Shown: positions 11,202 through 21,985 of the stretch, piece by piece
How positions within the stretch are numbered: the stretch's first letter is position 1
Layout: each line of letters opens with the position of its first letter
Origin: Hexactinellida sp. DTS-2022
Taxonomy: Eukaryota; Porifera; Hexactinellida
Direction: 5' to 3'
Length of the DNA stretch: 64,000 nucleotides
Assembly (NCBI GenBank): GCA_028753945.1
Contig: JAPNXP010000007.1
Location: 1,550,001 to 1,614,000 of the forward strand
Made by a program: the position numbers and the translations under genes
Notes under the pieces: model-generated
What the model was told of the DNA's origin: nothing
Seen by the model: the letters and a program-made list of their open reading frames with translations, nothing else
Database searches by the model: none

Positions 11202-11965
11202 TTATGATTTTTTAAACAGCTTCTGAAGTTTCAGCCTGTAGTACTCCCTCTGCACTTCAATTAGCTGAAGTTGTGCTGCGAATACAACCATCTGTTGTAA
11301 CAGCACTTCTTGCTGTAAAGGGAGTAAGCCCGCAACCTTCATTTCCGGCTGCTGCTGGGACTCAGTTGGACGTTGATAATCTGCTGGATCACGTCTTCGC
11401 TTCCTACTTTTCTTCCCGTTACGATTAACGTTAATGTTGGGTTCTTCGGGAGCATACAAAATTGACGTATCGTCTACAGTACCTAGCTGAGGAATCTGTT
11501 CGCTGCTGGCTGCTGTTGATGGTGATACGAAATTATCGACAGCACCTGAGATTCCGATAAAAGCTGGGGTGGTCTCAAACATATCTCTAATTCTATCGGA
11601 GTTATTTATACTCCTATCTGAAGCTAAAATTAATACGTCTTCGTCTTCGACAATTCCAGCGAAGTTTGAGTCCCCTCTATTCTAGATTCCCTAAAGCTAT
11701 CATCAACTTTTGACTTGGCAGCTAACTTCAGGTATTCCATTTTTTTCTTAAGTCTTATACCCCTCTATTATTTTCATATACAGTGTTTACTCTTCCTGTA
11801 ATGGTTTTCCACAGTTCCTTCTTCTTCTTCTTCTTATTGAGGTCAGCGCTGTTTCCTGAACCTCTCAATAAGTCGCCAGCAGATTCAATTTCACCAATGA
11901 GCGCGCACTCTTCTCCTTACTCCAATTATCTTCCTGGATTTTTCCATTTCGTTTAGAATTGGTTT
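11202..11965 (-). pseudogene. MSANT/Myb-like DNA-binding protein of a PIF-Harbinger element
   Basis: On the minus strand, about 11965-11730 encodes a Myb/SANT-like helix domain in two frames: IQEDNWSKEKSA, then LIGEIESAGDLLRG, NKKKKKELWKTITGRVNTVY and LRKKMEYLKLAAKSK. This is the layout of the Myb-like partner protein that PIF-Harbinger transposons carry and that helps the transposase bind DNA and enter the nucleus. Then 11582-11202 is an intact 126-residue C-terminal frame with a basic KKSRKRRRDP patch (likely nuclear localisation) and the C-terminal helix LLPLQQEVLLQQM...LQKLFKKS. A frameshift in the SANT domain and stops near 11700 break the gene. Fragments of sister copies lie at 43224-43342 (plus) and 44180-44624 (minus), which share the C-terminal helix and the central part. 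Confidence 0.7.
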
Positions 11966-12257
11966 TGTTCAACAGCAATTTATACAGATGGGAGAAACAA
12001 CATTTATCATGAAAATTAATCTTCAATGGAATTATATGCATTTGTTATTTTGGCATCAAAGCAACTTTTGTATATGTATAGAGAACTAAACTGTTTCATG
12101 TATAGAGAACTTAACTGTTTCATGTTTAGACAGACTGACGTACGGAGACACTCCTCTAAATGTTCATAGGAAGCACTTGTCTACATACCAGTAGTATATT
12201 TCTTTTTTGAATTAATTAAATATACTTCAACTAATTATCTTCATTTACATATATAAT

Positions 12258-12509
12258 TCAATCAAAATTATGAATGGCAAATTGGTCTCTGTAATCCTTA
12301 GCAGCCAAATGTGCCAATTCTTCAATTACAATAGGTTAATCCATATGTTGGTCTATAGGCGAATCGTCCAGCATTGGTTGCTTCCAAACTATAGCCATAT
12401 TATGTAGCACAGCATATGAAGTAATAATGGTGCAAACCTTGTCTGGAGCCATTCGGATCTCCCCATGTAAACAGTGACCTGAAAACTCGCTTCCGAGCTC
12501 AAGATTCTT
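12258..12509 (-). pseudogene. HARBI1-like transposase, C-terminal remnant
   Basis: The minus strand reads LELGSEFSGHCLHGEIRM, then APDKVCTIITSYAVLHNMAI and, after one in-frame stop, IEELAHLAAKDYRDQFAIHNF and a final stop. The 'P-K-C-II-(A/S)-AVLHN-A' block is the C-terminal signature of PIF/HARBI1 transposases. Orientation is the same as the MSANT-like gene 300 bases downstream, as expected for a two-gene Harbinger element. The catalytic DDE part is not preserved. Confidence 0.7.
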
Positions 12510-12944
12510 GTTGTGGTTGTTCAGAAATGATTAGTGGAATCAAACCCGCCATTTGAATATAAATTATGAAAAGTAATATAGTTAGTCTTTGATGTATTTA
12601 CGGTATTTTGTATTGATTATTTGATCTTATACTCATGTCTATACACTAGTAATTAATCATACTCTAATAACGTTTATGTAAATTGTTATGTGCGTAGTGA
12701 TTAATAAATGTGTTTACATTCCTTTCACCGCCCGTACAAGCACTTTGACTTTGATTATTTAGAGTTTAATCTAAGTTATTTTATATGTATTCTTTAATAA
12801 ATAAGAGAACCACAACACATTGTAGGCAACAAATATTTATGTAAATATCTTGGTATATTTAACTATATTATTATTTAAGGCTGATTCCAAACTCCAAGAG
12901 AATAGAAATTGAGTGAAATAAAATTTAAAGTAAAAGTTCATACT
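12510..12944. other. Harbinger internal sequence, non-coding
   Basis: The phrase GGCTGATTCCAAACTCCAAGAGAATAGAAATT near 12880 recurs at 50461, tying this stretch to the 50.45-51.22 kb relative. No coding is recognised. Confidence 0.4.
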
Positions 12945-13082
12945 AAGTTCAAACTTAATTCAGTTTGAACTTAACTTTGAACTTAACTCTTAGTGAATAC
13001 GACTTAAGTTCGAACTTAACTAAGTTTAAACTTAAGACTTAAGTTCAAACTTGGTGCTTAACTTCTTAGTGAATACGGCCCC
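12945..13082 (+). repeat. PIF-Harbinger-type terminal repeat
   Basis: Repeated TTCGAACTTAA-type phrases end in CTTAGTGAATACGGCCCC. It is likely the outer end of the element that carries the two minus-strand genes at 11.2-12.5 kb. The opposite end appears to have been lost around the Helitron fragment at 10.6-10.8 kb. Confidence 0.6.
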
Positions 13083-13372
13083 TGGTGTCCTCATCATTAA
13101 TGTCCATGTTCTATTAAATTATCCGATTTTTATCTCTTAGAGGGCGCGAATTATGTGCGATTAAGTGAATTTTCAAGGTCTCGAAATTTGACAATGACGT
13201 CATAACTTGTCGAGGTGTGAGAAATTTTGAGTGGTAACTCAACTTGTTGGCGGGTGCCAAAGGTTATCCCTATATGCCAAAAATCACATTTGGAAACCGT
13301 CCAGTTTCTTCAATCAACTCGGAAAATACAAACAAATATATACACCAAAGCCTTGTGTTTTAATAGCATAGA
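13083..13372 (-). mobile_element. Helitron 5' end fragment
   Basis: Read on the minus strand it starts TCTATGCTATTAAAACACAA and continues through CGAGTTGATTGAAGAAACTG, CACCTCGACAAGTTATGACG and GCGCGAATTATGTGCG-type phrases. It matches the first half of the complete-ended copy at 22672-23162. The 3' hairpin half is missing; it abuts the Harbinger end. Confidence 0.6.
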
Positions 13373-14347
13373 ATAGATGGATCAGATAAGAGGAAAATCG
13401 GTTATTAGAGAACAGGACGTAGTTTCCGAGAGTACTTCTTAGCAGTTAATTATATTTGGTCGCTTGTTGTACACTTTGCTGGATAGTGCACATGCATCGC
13501 ATCTATACCAAATGAATTTAATGGCATTCTTTCAACCAGTATCCCCTTCCCACGATTTTCCATAAAGCTCGGAAGGGACATACCCAAGTGAAAACCGTAT
13601 TTCCCCAATAAGCGCCGGGGGCTTGAATAAGCGCAGGATCAATAAATGTGACATTGGTATGACAAAATAATAAACACATTAGTTGATCACTCAAGTGTTG
13701 TTCTATTCATTTTGGCAAATCGGTGTGTATACTGCCGGAGAGAACCATATAACCCACCAAATATTATATTCTTGATTAAAAGAAAATTCAGGATAAATTT
13801 GGCTCACGAAAAAAATAACATCCAGGCGCTTATCCGAATCAATGAGTTACAATTTTTTCTTCGTAGATATCGGTTCATCACATCTTATTCACCTGTCACC
13901 GCCAGTAATAATTTTCAATTGCCTTCTTGGATTTGAATCCTGAAATATTTAAAGGAATTTTTCCGCACGTTTACGATTCAATTAGAATAAATTCCGTCAA
14001 AAAATTTGAATTCATCAAGTAATTTAGTGTGAACAGCCCCCGTTGAAATCACTGGACTTATAGCTAACAAATCAACTGTAATATGGCACTCTGCTTTCCC
14101 CTCCAACAAATATCAAATATATTTAAATGGGGCAGGGAAGATTCAGGGCTCCCAGTCCTATCCTCATTATCAAATACTCCTGTATCTCACGAAAGTGCTT
14201 AACTGTTGATAAGAAAGACTAATACCTCTGTAAAACTAGAATCTTATGCCACCTGTTCCCACCTCTCCCATAGTGGCAATTTGGGAAAAGTGGTGAATAG
14301 TGGCAAAGGATTATAATTTTTAACCAAATCAAGAAGAGTAGAATTGC
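13373..14347. other. No gene recognised; possible decayed MITE near 13.6 kb
   Basis: The phrase CCCCAATAAGCGCCGGGGGC near 13613 looks like a transposon terminus, and GGCGCTTATCC occurs near 13826, but I could not pair clean ends or a target duplication. The 74-residue frame at 13712 shows no family signature. Confidence 0.3.
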
Positions 14348-14820
14348 AAGCTTCTACTATTGTTAATTCGAATGCGCAGAATACGAATTTGTAATCGAAA
14401 CACCAATATCTCATGTAATTTGAATACACTAGCTTCACATTGGTAAACCTACTATAGTATTATTTTAATTAGGAAAAAAATTGTCCGGGTAGTATATATG
14501 TTGCAGTCCAAGTGCGTTTCAAAGCCAAACGCGTTTGGCGTGTTTATATACGCCATTCGCGTTTCTAACATTATTTCTTTTTATTGCCCCAAAGTGGTAT
14601 GTTGCCATTTGATGATACATTTCAACAGAATAAATAGTAACCAATTTGAAAGCATCTACAATGGGTAATTCGAATGCGTAGAATACGAATCTGAAATCAA
14701 AATAGCAATATGTCATAAAGTTTCAATACATTGAACAATATTATTAGGCCTACTATAGTACTATTTTCAAAGGGAAATTGTTGGGTGGTCGAATACTTTT
14801 GTCCGGGTACAGTATATATG
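14348..14820 (+). repeat. Diverged direct duplication, two ~155-170 base units
   Basis: 14348-14500 and 14649-14820 share TTCGAATGCG(C/T)AGAATACGAA, a CCTACTATAGTA-TATTTT block and the ending TTGTCCGGGTA..GTATATATG. The intervening 150 bases are unrelated. The second unit runs directly into a Helitron copy. Two short minus-strand frames (64 and 65 residues) lie in the units and share YWCFDYKFVFCAFEL versus YCYFDFRFVFYAFEL. That reflects the DNA duplication; coding is doubtful. Confidence 0.6.
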
Positions 14821-15289
14821 TATATTTGTTTGTATGTTCCGAGTTGATTGAAGGAAGTGGACAGTTTCCAAATGTGATTGTAGGCATATAGGAGTTGCTT
14901 TTGGCACTCGCCAACAAGATGAGGTTTTCACTCAAAATTTATCACACATCGACAAGTTATGACGTCATTTTACATTTCGAGAACCCTGAAAATTCACTTA
15001 ATCGCACATAATTCGCGCCCTCTAAGTCCAAGTCTAAGAGATAATAATCTGAAAATTTAATAGAACATGTACATGATGCGGACACGTTCGTCACACCAGA
15101 TTTCCACTATGCTCATTCATTGTCGCATGATGACGTAACCAATAAATTTCACATTGTTAAATTTGACTATTTAGGCCTATATACGCTTTATAATCAATGT
15201 TAAAAGTATATAAACCACACGCCAACCGCGAAGCGGTTGATGTGTGGTTGTATTTTGCTGCGAAGCTACCTAGCAAGCGAAGCCCGTAG
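14812..15289 (+). mobile_element. Helitron, near full length, diverged 5' end
   Basis: It is collinear with the 22672-23162 copy (opposite strand): TATATTTGTTTGTATGTTCC, CGAGTTGATTGAAGGAAGTG, ACACATCGACAAGTTATGAC, CGCACATAATTCGCGCCC, then CACCAGATTTCC, GCATGATGACGTAACC, the hairpin CCAACCGCGAAGCGGTTG at about 15222, CCTAGCAAGCGAAGCCCG and a CGTAG|T end. It encodes no Rep-helicase, so it is non-autonomous. The 5' terminus is changed to GTCCGGGTACAGTATATATG. Confidence 0.65.
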
Positions 15290-16524
15290 TAATGTATAAT
15301 TTGGGTAAAAGTTATTGGCCCTTAGAAGGGGATTATTATGATTATATAGTGTATTACTTCTATTTTTTGTAATTTAGACGTCATCAAATTGAACAAAATA
15401 CTTCTGCTCTAAATAATTAACTATAAATTACAATAAATAAATAAAAATTAAAAATGAACTGTTTGGATAAGGGTATCAAACCTAAGAAACGATTAGTATA
15501 TCAGAATTATTGAATTGCTTCAAATTTTTTATTACTACGTCAACACTTTATACTAATTAGTTGCATAAAAGTAAATTCCAATTTTCTTGGTTCCATGGTA
15601 TTGAGTATTTTATAAGGATTGGTCATTATCCTGAAGAACATCTATTATATTGTTTCGCGGTAGCAAAGCCACCGGAAAAGTTATGTGGTTTATGATTTAG
15701 AGGTTTCTTAGTAAGAATAGTCTCTAAATATATAGCTAAGTGATAGGTTTGTATGATGTTATTAGGGTTAAATTGTTAATAAATAATAATTGTGTCGTGT
15801 TCATGTATCAAGCAAGCAGGTTCAATAATGGAATTATATATTTGAATTAACGAGTTCAACCAAAGTTGATAAATACGCGTATTATGTTTAATAGGTTTTA
15901 TACGCAATCCATCAGTACGTATCATACGCTAAATCTATGATCAACGAGGGATGACATGTTTTGGACTAAATTCAGTAGTATTTAACTCTTATTGTAAATA
16001 TAAAATGCTAGCAAAAAATCGAATTAACTATACTATGACTCAATTAACAATAAAAGAATAATGATTAAACCGAAAGTGGTTCAAATCAAACTAGATGAGC
16101 GAAATATTATAAATTTGTGACACAAGGTTTAAAATGCGTGTCATTGTGTTATAAAATGGGTACATACACTTTACACCAGGGTTGTTAGATTTAAATCAAA
16201 TTGAATTAATTTCCTAAAGTTTCAATAATTTAATTCCTTCTAAACAACCACTTCCTTAGGATATTAAAGTGACGTGTCTCGTTGAGCGGTTTCGCAATTA
16301 TCCTAAAACCAAATACTGGGAAGAAATTTAACTAGTATTATGAATTATTGCCTCTTACCGTCAAATAACTCGCTATGGCAGGTAGAATACAAAATTATAT
16401 CCATCTCTGCTTTAATCGATATGAGGTAGAATTAAATGCTGGCTGGAAAGCAAGATCTAAACTTTGCAAAAATAAGAGGCGAGGGATAGTCAGCCGAGCC
16501 GAGGAAATATAATAATACCTGCAG
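15290..16524. other. No gene; part repeated at 50.5-51.1 kb
   Basis: 15870-16100 matches 50515-51035 in two blocks (CCATCAGTACGTAT(C/T)ATACGCTAAATCT and AACAATAAAAGAATAA...ACCGAAAG), with a Helitron inserted between them in the 50 kb copy. The remainder is AT-rich with no recognisable coding or element ends. Confidence 0.45.
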
Positions 16525-17043
16525 TAGGGCCGGACTAGGGTATGTTGAGGCCCCTAAGCTAAATGAGTGTCGGAGGCCCTACCCAATGACTTTTATAGGG
16601 TGGAAACAAAAAGTTCCAATGAGAGGAACCAAGGAAAGTAATTTCGCATAAAATCGAGGCGAATATAATAGAAAATGGAGGCTAAGCACTGAAAAGAGTG
16701 TATGAACACCTCTTCCTAAATACTAGTTAGTAACGCCCAGTCGCCCCTATTATAAGAAAGCAATAATATGCACAGTATCAATTAAGTGGGACATCAATAC
16801 AGTTACTTAATACCTTGAATTATTTTTCTATTATGTCATAATAGGTGCCAGTCCTAAATGAATATTCTAAAAATACATAGAGATATTAAAGCCAATACCA
16901 CCGGAAGCTCCTAAAAGTGGGCCTGCGAAGGCCTCCCCTACTCTGATGACCTTGACAGCAATTGAGGCCTTAACTTGTGAGTCCTAAACTTGCGAAGGCC
17001 CAAAAGCTATAGCTTAGTTAGCTTTTCGGGTAATGTGGCCCTG
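16525..17043. mobile_element. 519-bp hAT-type MITE
   Basis: Candidate 8-bp target duplication ACCTGCAG (16517-16524) and ACCTGTAG (17044-17051), 7 of 8 identical. The ends are TAGGGCCGGACTAG and, reversed, CAGGGCCACATTAC. The interior is rich in AGGCCCC and GAGGCC phrases and has no open frame of interest. The (C/T)AGGGCC ends plus an 8-bp duplication fit hAT. Confidence 0.55.
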
Positions 17044-17530
17044 ACCTGTAGCATGAAGATCAAACCATAAAAATAGCTCAGGGAAATGAATCAGTTAATA
17101 TATGTATGAATATGAGGAAGAGAGATACAGTTTAAACTCTGAAGATTCATATAACAAGCATGATAAATCAAATGAGGTAAATCGTATGATTTATGATGTT
17201 GTACATTCGTCTGTTCATGGGAATAAATGTATATTCTAACTGACCGAGTATGAATAACAAACGCGTAATTCTGAGGTATAATTATTATGTTCAATATTAA
17301 GTAGTAAATCATTAATGATCTCCTTAATATGCTCTTTGGAATGGTGGCTCGAGGTAAATTAATCGACTCTATAGTATTTTAAATCAAGTTCCTGCAAAAC
17401 AAATTCAATTTGTCGGATGTCATTAATTGCAGCAATGGGAATGAAAATGCTCAGTCCATTAAAATAGGCTGAGGTAGATAAATAAGCATTGATTTCAAGG
17501 TACAAATCTACTCAGATATTTTTCAGCCAT
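17044..17530. other. No gene recognised
   Basis: AT-rich. The 73-residue minus frame at 17091-17312 lacks any motif. Confidence 0.35.
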
Positions 17531-17845
17531 TTATGCGAGAATAGACGTGATGTTACTCTCATTACTGAACCACACCAACCAACCATTATGTAAATAAATC
17601 AAAGTTAACATATATTTCAAGTCCTGTAGAGAGTCGACCACAAGCTTGTCTTTCTCTTGACTCTCGGATCTCAAACTGAGATGCAGTGTTTGGTTCAACA
17701 ATGCTTCCTCTTTTGCATCGTGTAACAGCGATTCCGTTGGATGAGTAATATGCTGGGAAGCCGGGTAGTAAAATTGGTACAGCGATACCTTCAGCTTTGG
17801 CATCGCCCGCGATACTTCAGTAAAGAACCATCCCCTTCGGGACAT
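17531..17845 (-). CDS. Unassigned 104-residue reading frame
   Basis: I do not recognise the product. The local sequence is more GC-balanced than its surroundings. The frame starts MSRRGWFFTEVSRAMPKL and ends SNESNITSILA. No domain, signal peptide or repeat is evident. An alternative frame of the same strand is also nearly open (VPILLPGFPAYYSSNGIAV), so the openness may only reflect composition. Farther upstream on the same strand, near 17900-17960, another short coding-like piece reads LNHAWTCALRLEDIGDLKV. A degraded exon cluster of an unknown gene is possible but unproven. Confidence 0.2.
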   Translation of the reverse strand: MSRRGWFFTEVSRAMPKLKVSLYQFYYPASQHITHPTESLLHDAKEEALLNQTLHLSLRSESQEKDKLVVDSLQDLKYMLTLIYLHNGWLVWFSNESNITSILA

Positions 17846-17989
17846 TGAAAGTGTAGTATATGTCTTATTTCTGTAAATGATAGATACATTTATAGACCAC
17901 CTTCAGATCACCAATATCCTCAAGACGAAGAGCGCATGTCCAGGCATGATTCAGAGTTGGTGGACTTATAGTCCGGTCGTTGAAATCCA

Positions 17990-18620
17990 AAATGGGGTTA
18001 TTATCATTAATGGCATTTGTTTGGAATAAAATATCCAAATCCGTTAAAATCTGTTGTGGGAAATTTTTACACGGGTGGCAGTGTCGGATTTTTCATAGTA
18101 AATCGCCGATATTCCCAGAACTAATTTTATCAAATCAAGTTCTATCAAATTTTATTGATCATATATTCATATTTGTACTCAGCGTTAAATTTCCAGCTGG
18201 GATTTGACGAAATTTATCTGAAAATCTACTATTTTAGGAATACTCTAGTCAAATCCCATTTTAGAGGGTCAATATGCGTAAAATTATACTAGTGGAGTTG
18301 AACGAGGGGTAACTGGGTGGAAAGACAAACAATTTGAGAATGAAATGTTCGCACATTCCTGACATTATTTTGATACATTCCAGCGTAGCTATGGAAAAAA
18401 TCCTCCAAATATTGTCATGTGATATATCATATTGAGGAAATTTAACGCTGAGTATAAATATGATGATTATAAGTTGATTAGATTTGATTTGAGAAAATTA
18501 GTTCCGAGATTGTCGGCGATTTACTATGAAAAGCCGACACTGCCACCCGTCATCGGCGTAGAAATTTCCCAAAAAATCGTTCCGTGGAGGGTGCACATCA
18601 TTATAACCTCATTTTACCTA
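17990..18620. repeat. 630-bp inverted repeat (foldback)
   Basis: The left arm, about 18055-18195 (GGTGGCAGTGTCGG, CATAGTAAATCGCCGA, ACTCAGCGTTAAATTTCC), recurs inverted at about 18434-18578 with substitutions. Weaker pairing extends to 17995 and 18615 (GGGGTTATTATCAT versus GAGGTTATAATGAT). Spacer about 240 bases. Frames at 17980 and 18432 lie in the arms and are considered shadows. Probably a foldback MITE. Confidence 0.7.
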
Positions 18621-18870
18621 GTTAAAACATTTCTTAAAATCTCATTTACCTAGTATAAAACATTTTCCAAAAAAACACATAATTGTTTGAGAGTATGTTT
18701 ACCCAATTTTGGAATGCAATTTCATCTTCTTCGCTCCTTTTTATATCTCCTATTTACTTCCATCTTTCTGATAGCCTGTCTCTTTTTATCTCATTGTTAT
18801 ATTCATTTGATTAGATGTTTGATTTCATGATACTATTTGTTAAGAACTTCTCTAGTAGTGTATGAATCAT

Positions 18871-18919
18871 CTTGAACCCAGCGGGTGCCGTGTGCACCCG
18901 TGCACCCGCTGGGTTCAAG
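18871..18919. repeat. GC-rich perfect hairpin
   Basis: CTTGAACCCAGCGGGTG and CACCCGCTGGGTTCAAG are exact inverted repeats of 17 bases around a 15-base loop. Further (G)CACCCG and CGGGTGC phrases follow to 18988, and TACGCCTATG at 18967 resembles the CATAGGCGTA end of the MITEs at 41895 and 58753. Likely the relic of a GC-rich MITE. A structured RNA is possible but nothing else supports it. Confidence 0.55.
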
Positions 18920-19094
18920 ATTTCATTCTGTGGCGGGTGCAGTGCACCCGCTGCACCCGTGCGATCTACGCCTATGCCGGGCACCCGTGTAAAATATTTT
19001 CCCGAAAACGGATTTTAGCGGATTATGAATATGTTTTCGAAAAAAATCCGATTCTACTGATACTAAATACACTTTGTATGTATTTTTTCTAGGT

Positions 19095-20350
19095 TCAATC
19101 TTCCAACGACCAGACTATTAGGGCATCTTGAAACAGGAACATGGTCTTCCGAGTAGTATTTGCTCTTGCATCCATGCACAGAACAAGATTTAGCATGAGA
19201 GTAGAAGCTAATAGAAATAAAATACCAGAGCAAATAATAATTAAGAAAAATTGCAGCACTGCAGACGCATGTTCCCTTGGAGGCACTATATTTTGGTGGT
19301 TGGTTAATTGATAGTTCCTCCAAAGGAATAAGCTGTCTGCACCGCTGCAATTTTGGATTTTTTGTCGAGATGTCATCATCGCTATGAAGTTGTTAAACCA
19401 TTTCAGAAATGTGTTTTGGAATGTAACGATCATTAGTGATTTGGAAGTTTCGTTTTAGCTCTCTTCATTTCAGAGATACACGTATTTAAGTTTCAGTAGA
19501 ATATAATAAGTGATGAATTAGCATTTTTTATGTGCGTGTTGGGTGTTCATCCAACACCAACCCATCCATTCGAAATATATAATTCACAAAATTGTAAAAA
19601 TACATTTTTTTAACGATGTCATCATCACCTAAAGGTGTCAGGACCCATTTATCTTGGTGCTACGTGGATCAGTTGATGAATTGGAAGTGTGTTTCTATCT
19701 TATATCATCTCTGAGATTAATGCTATTTAGCAAACTAGTATAAATAATTATTAAAATTATTAATACTTTAGCACCAATTTCAATGTCCACTTAAATTTAT
19801 TAAGTTTAATTATTTGTCATAAATAGTAATAAAATTAATTTGGCTATTAAATTTCAATTCCGCCCACTCGATAACCCCTTATAAACAAATTGGAAGCTTC
19901 TATATAAGTCAAATAAAGACTGAATTAAAAATAATTAATCACGTCAGTATATTAACAGTGCAAGAGTATTCTTGCAGAAGGAAATATAATCACATAATCT
20001 GTCGTTGTTATGGAATGTAGAATCTTAGTTTTCAATTAGAAAATAGAAGCCTACTCGATCTCACAAGTGGAATCAATATAATTATCACAAGTTGAAACAA
20101 TAAAATAAGATTTAACTCTTTTAAATGAACTGAAGTGTTAGTAAACAAAGGAAATTTGCAACTCAATTGTGGCACAAACTAAGCCCAATTTGAAAATTAT
20201 TGTACAGTGAAAAGGAAATTAAATTCTCTATCGAATGCATATAAATTGAACATTACTATTTAGTATTTATTGTTCCTGTTGTGACATTAAACAGGTGTAA
20301 AATGTGTCCACAAAAATATAATAAAAAATCGTGACTCCAGGTGCAAATCT
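19095..20350 (+). repeat. Dispersed repeat 'R1', copy A, with foldback head
   Basis: About 1 kb from 19360 matches copy B (34490-35430, same strand) and copy C (53480-54440, opposite strand). Shared phrases include GATGTCATCATC, AATTCACAAAATTGTAAAAA, CCTACTCGATCTCACAAGT, ACGTCAGTATATTAACAG and GGAATGTAGAATCTTAGTTT. The head, 19247-19352, is a small foldback (GGAGGCACTAT and ATAGTTCCTCC; ATTGCAGC and GCTGCAAT). No protein is supported: the minus frames of 95 and 112 residues at 19063-19433 are not conserved as frames in the other copies. Family unknown to me; possibly a large non-autonomous DNA element. Confidence 0.65.
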
Positions 20351-20603
20351 TGTAACCCATGTCCAGAAAATTACGAGTGTTATCTTAGCAGCGGATTCAA
20401 AAACCATGCTATCAGGTTTTTAACTCAAAAAGTATAAGTCCAGTGTAAGAAATAGTTATATCATTCGAAAGAACAAACTTGGTACATTTCATATAACATT
20501 TTAATGAAACTAAAATCGTCATGATGAGTTAGCAAAACTCAATATAATTTTACATGGGTTTTTGGTTAATAACTCAACAAATATTTATTATAGATATTAT
20601 ATT

Positions 20604-20994
20604 TAGGGCTGAAACGAATATTCGAAATGTTACGAACCACCCTTTTTCTAAACGAACGAATATTCGATATTCGTTCGTTTGGATGACCAAGCATTAAATC
20701 AATTTCTAGAGACAAAATACATTGGAAAATAGGTTTTTGATAATGTTACAATGGTATAATAATAGTTACAAAGTGTATTATTCACAAGTACACTAATTAT
20801 CAGCTAGTTTAAGTGGGAATTTATATTTATGATATCTCTAAGCTATCCAAAAAGTCTTGTTGTTGTCCAAAATTAGGCAACGAATATCTGTTTCAATCGA
20901 ATATTCGTCCAAACTAATATTCGTTTCGTAACGAATATTCGTTCAATCATTTCCAACGAATATTCGAATATTCGGTATATTCGTTTCAGCCCTA
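20604..20994. mobile_element. 391-bp hAT-type MITE with perfect 8-bp target duplication
   Basis: ATTATATT flanks both sides (20596-20603 and 20995-21002). The ends are TAGGGCTGAAACGAATATTC and its complement form ATATTCGTTTCAGCCCTA. Palindromic AACGAATATTCGTT units are repeated near each end, as subterminal transposase-binding arrays often are. Relatives lie at 28466-28848 and 42773-43111. Confidence 0.88.
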
Positions 20995-21479
20995 ATTATA
21001 TTTCGATTCTTAAATAAAAATATTCATTTTTGACCAAATATGCATTTTAGCATTTTTTAACTAGAATCGTATATTCCACTCAATAGCCTGATTTTAAATT
21101 ATTTGAATATTGATTTATCCACAGTAAAACTCATTCTTGATATGTATTGCATGTATTGTACAAACAAGCCAAATTTAGTTGATATTTAACTTAAAGACTC
21201 TTTAACTATCTATAATTATTCTTAAAAATTTCTAAATCGTTTTACTAAAAAAAAAATTCCGACTTTTGCGATCGATTTTTTTATCTTGCCTACTCTTTCG
21301 AATTCACCTTCGACCTTACTTTTGACTTAATCTTCTTCACCTTCGACTTCACCTTTCGTCAACAGTATAACTGGTGATTAAATTATATTTTCTACTTGCA
21401 AGGCACAATAAAATAAAATAAAATTAGTTCAACCTAGTAATTGACAGTATTTTATTTAATTAATTTAGCCATGGTATCT
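20995..21479. other. AT-rich stretch before OTU remnant
   Basis: No coding recognised. A CTTCACCTTCGACTTCACC-type short repeat occurs at 21300-21355. Confidence 0.35.
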
Positions 21480-21985
21480 ATCAAGCTATTGAAGAACTCT
21501 ATAAAGAATCTGCTAGATTTAGCAAATTTATAATGGAATTATGATCCACATTTGATAGAATATATAGTAGGAGATGGAAATTGCTATTTTTCTACTATTT
21601 CATACCTTATAACCGGAAGTAAAGGATTTCATTAAGATATACGAACCCTAATATTTGAAAATATTCTTGGAAAATTAAGCATGAGCTGTAATAATAGTTT
21701 CGTATAAAGTATGTGTACACTCAGAGTAACTATTGAAATGTGCAGGACTAGGTTAACAAAATGGGAATTGGGTTACGGACCTGGAGGTTTTCGCAACTGC
21801 ACTGCTGTTTAACATTGATATTTGGATATATTTGGGTCCTCTTGGAACAAGTTGGGCAAGCTTTTCAGGAAATGGATCAAAAGTTTTGATCAGCTAATAA
21901 AGACACCAACATCAAATGGTTTGTATAGACAGAATTTGGCTAATCATTATGAGCCAATTATTTCTGTTAAGTTAGGAAATATTAC
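21480..21985 (+). pseudogene. OTU-like cysteine protease domain remnant
   Basis: The plus strand around 21545-21640 reads HLIEYIVGDGNCYFSTISYL, ITGSKGFH, stop, DIRTLIFENILGKL. The GDGNC(Y/L)F...IS motif with its catalytic Asp and Cys is the hallmark of OTU deubiquitinase-like folds. About 21765-21830 gives WVTDLEVFATALLFNIDIWI, the 'WGTD-EI-AAA-L--DI-VY' block, and 21930-21965 gives QNLANHYEPIIS, carrying the catalytic His in an 'HYEP' context. Frameshifts and stops separate the blocks, so it is dead or mis-spliced. OTU domains of this kind occur in host deubiquitinases and in many transposon-encoded proteins. No transposase core is seen next to it. Confidence 0.72.

Noticed and set aside
19063-19433. 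Minus frames of 95 and 112 residues with hydrophobic stretches
   Set aside because: They overlap the foldback head of R1; the sister copies at 36.3 and 54.5 kb do not keep the frames.
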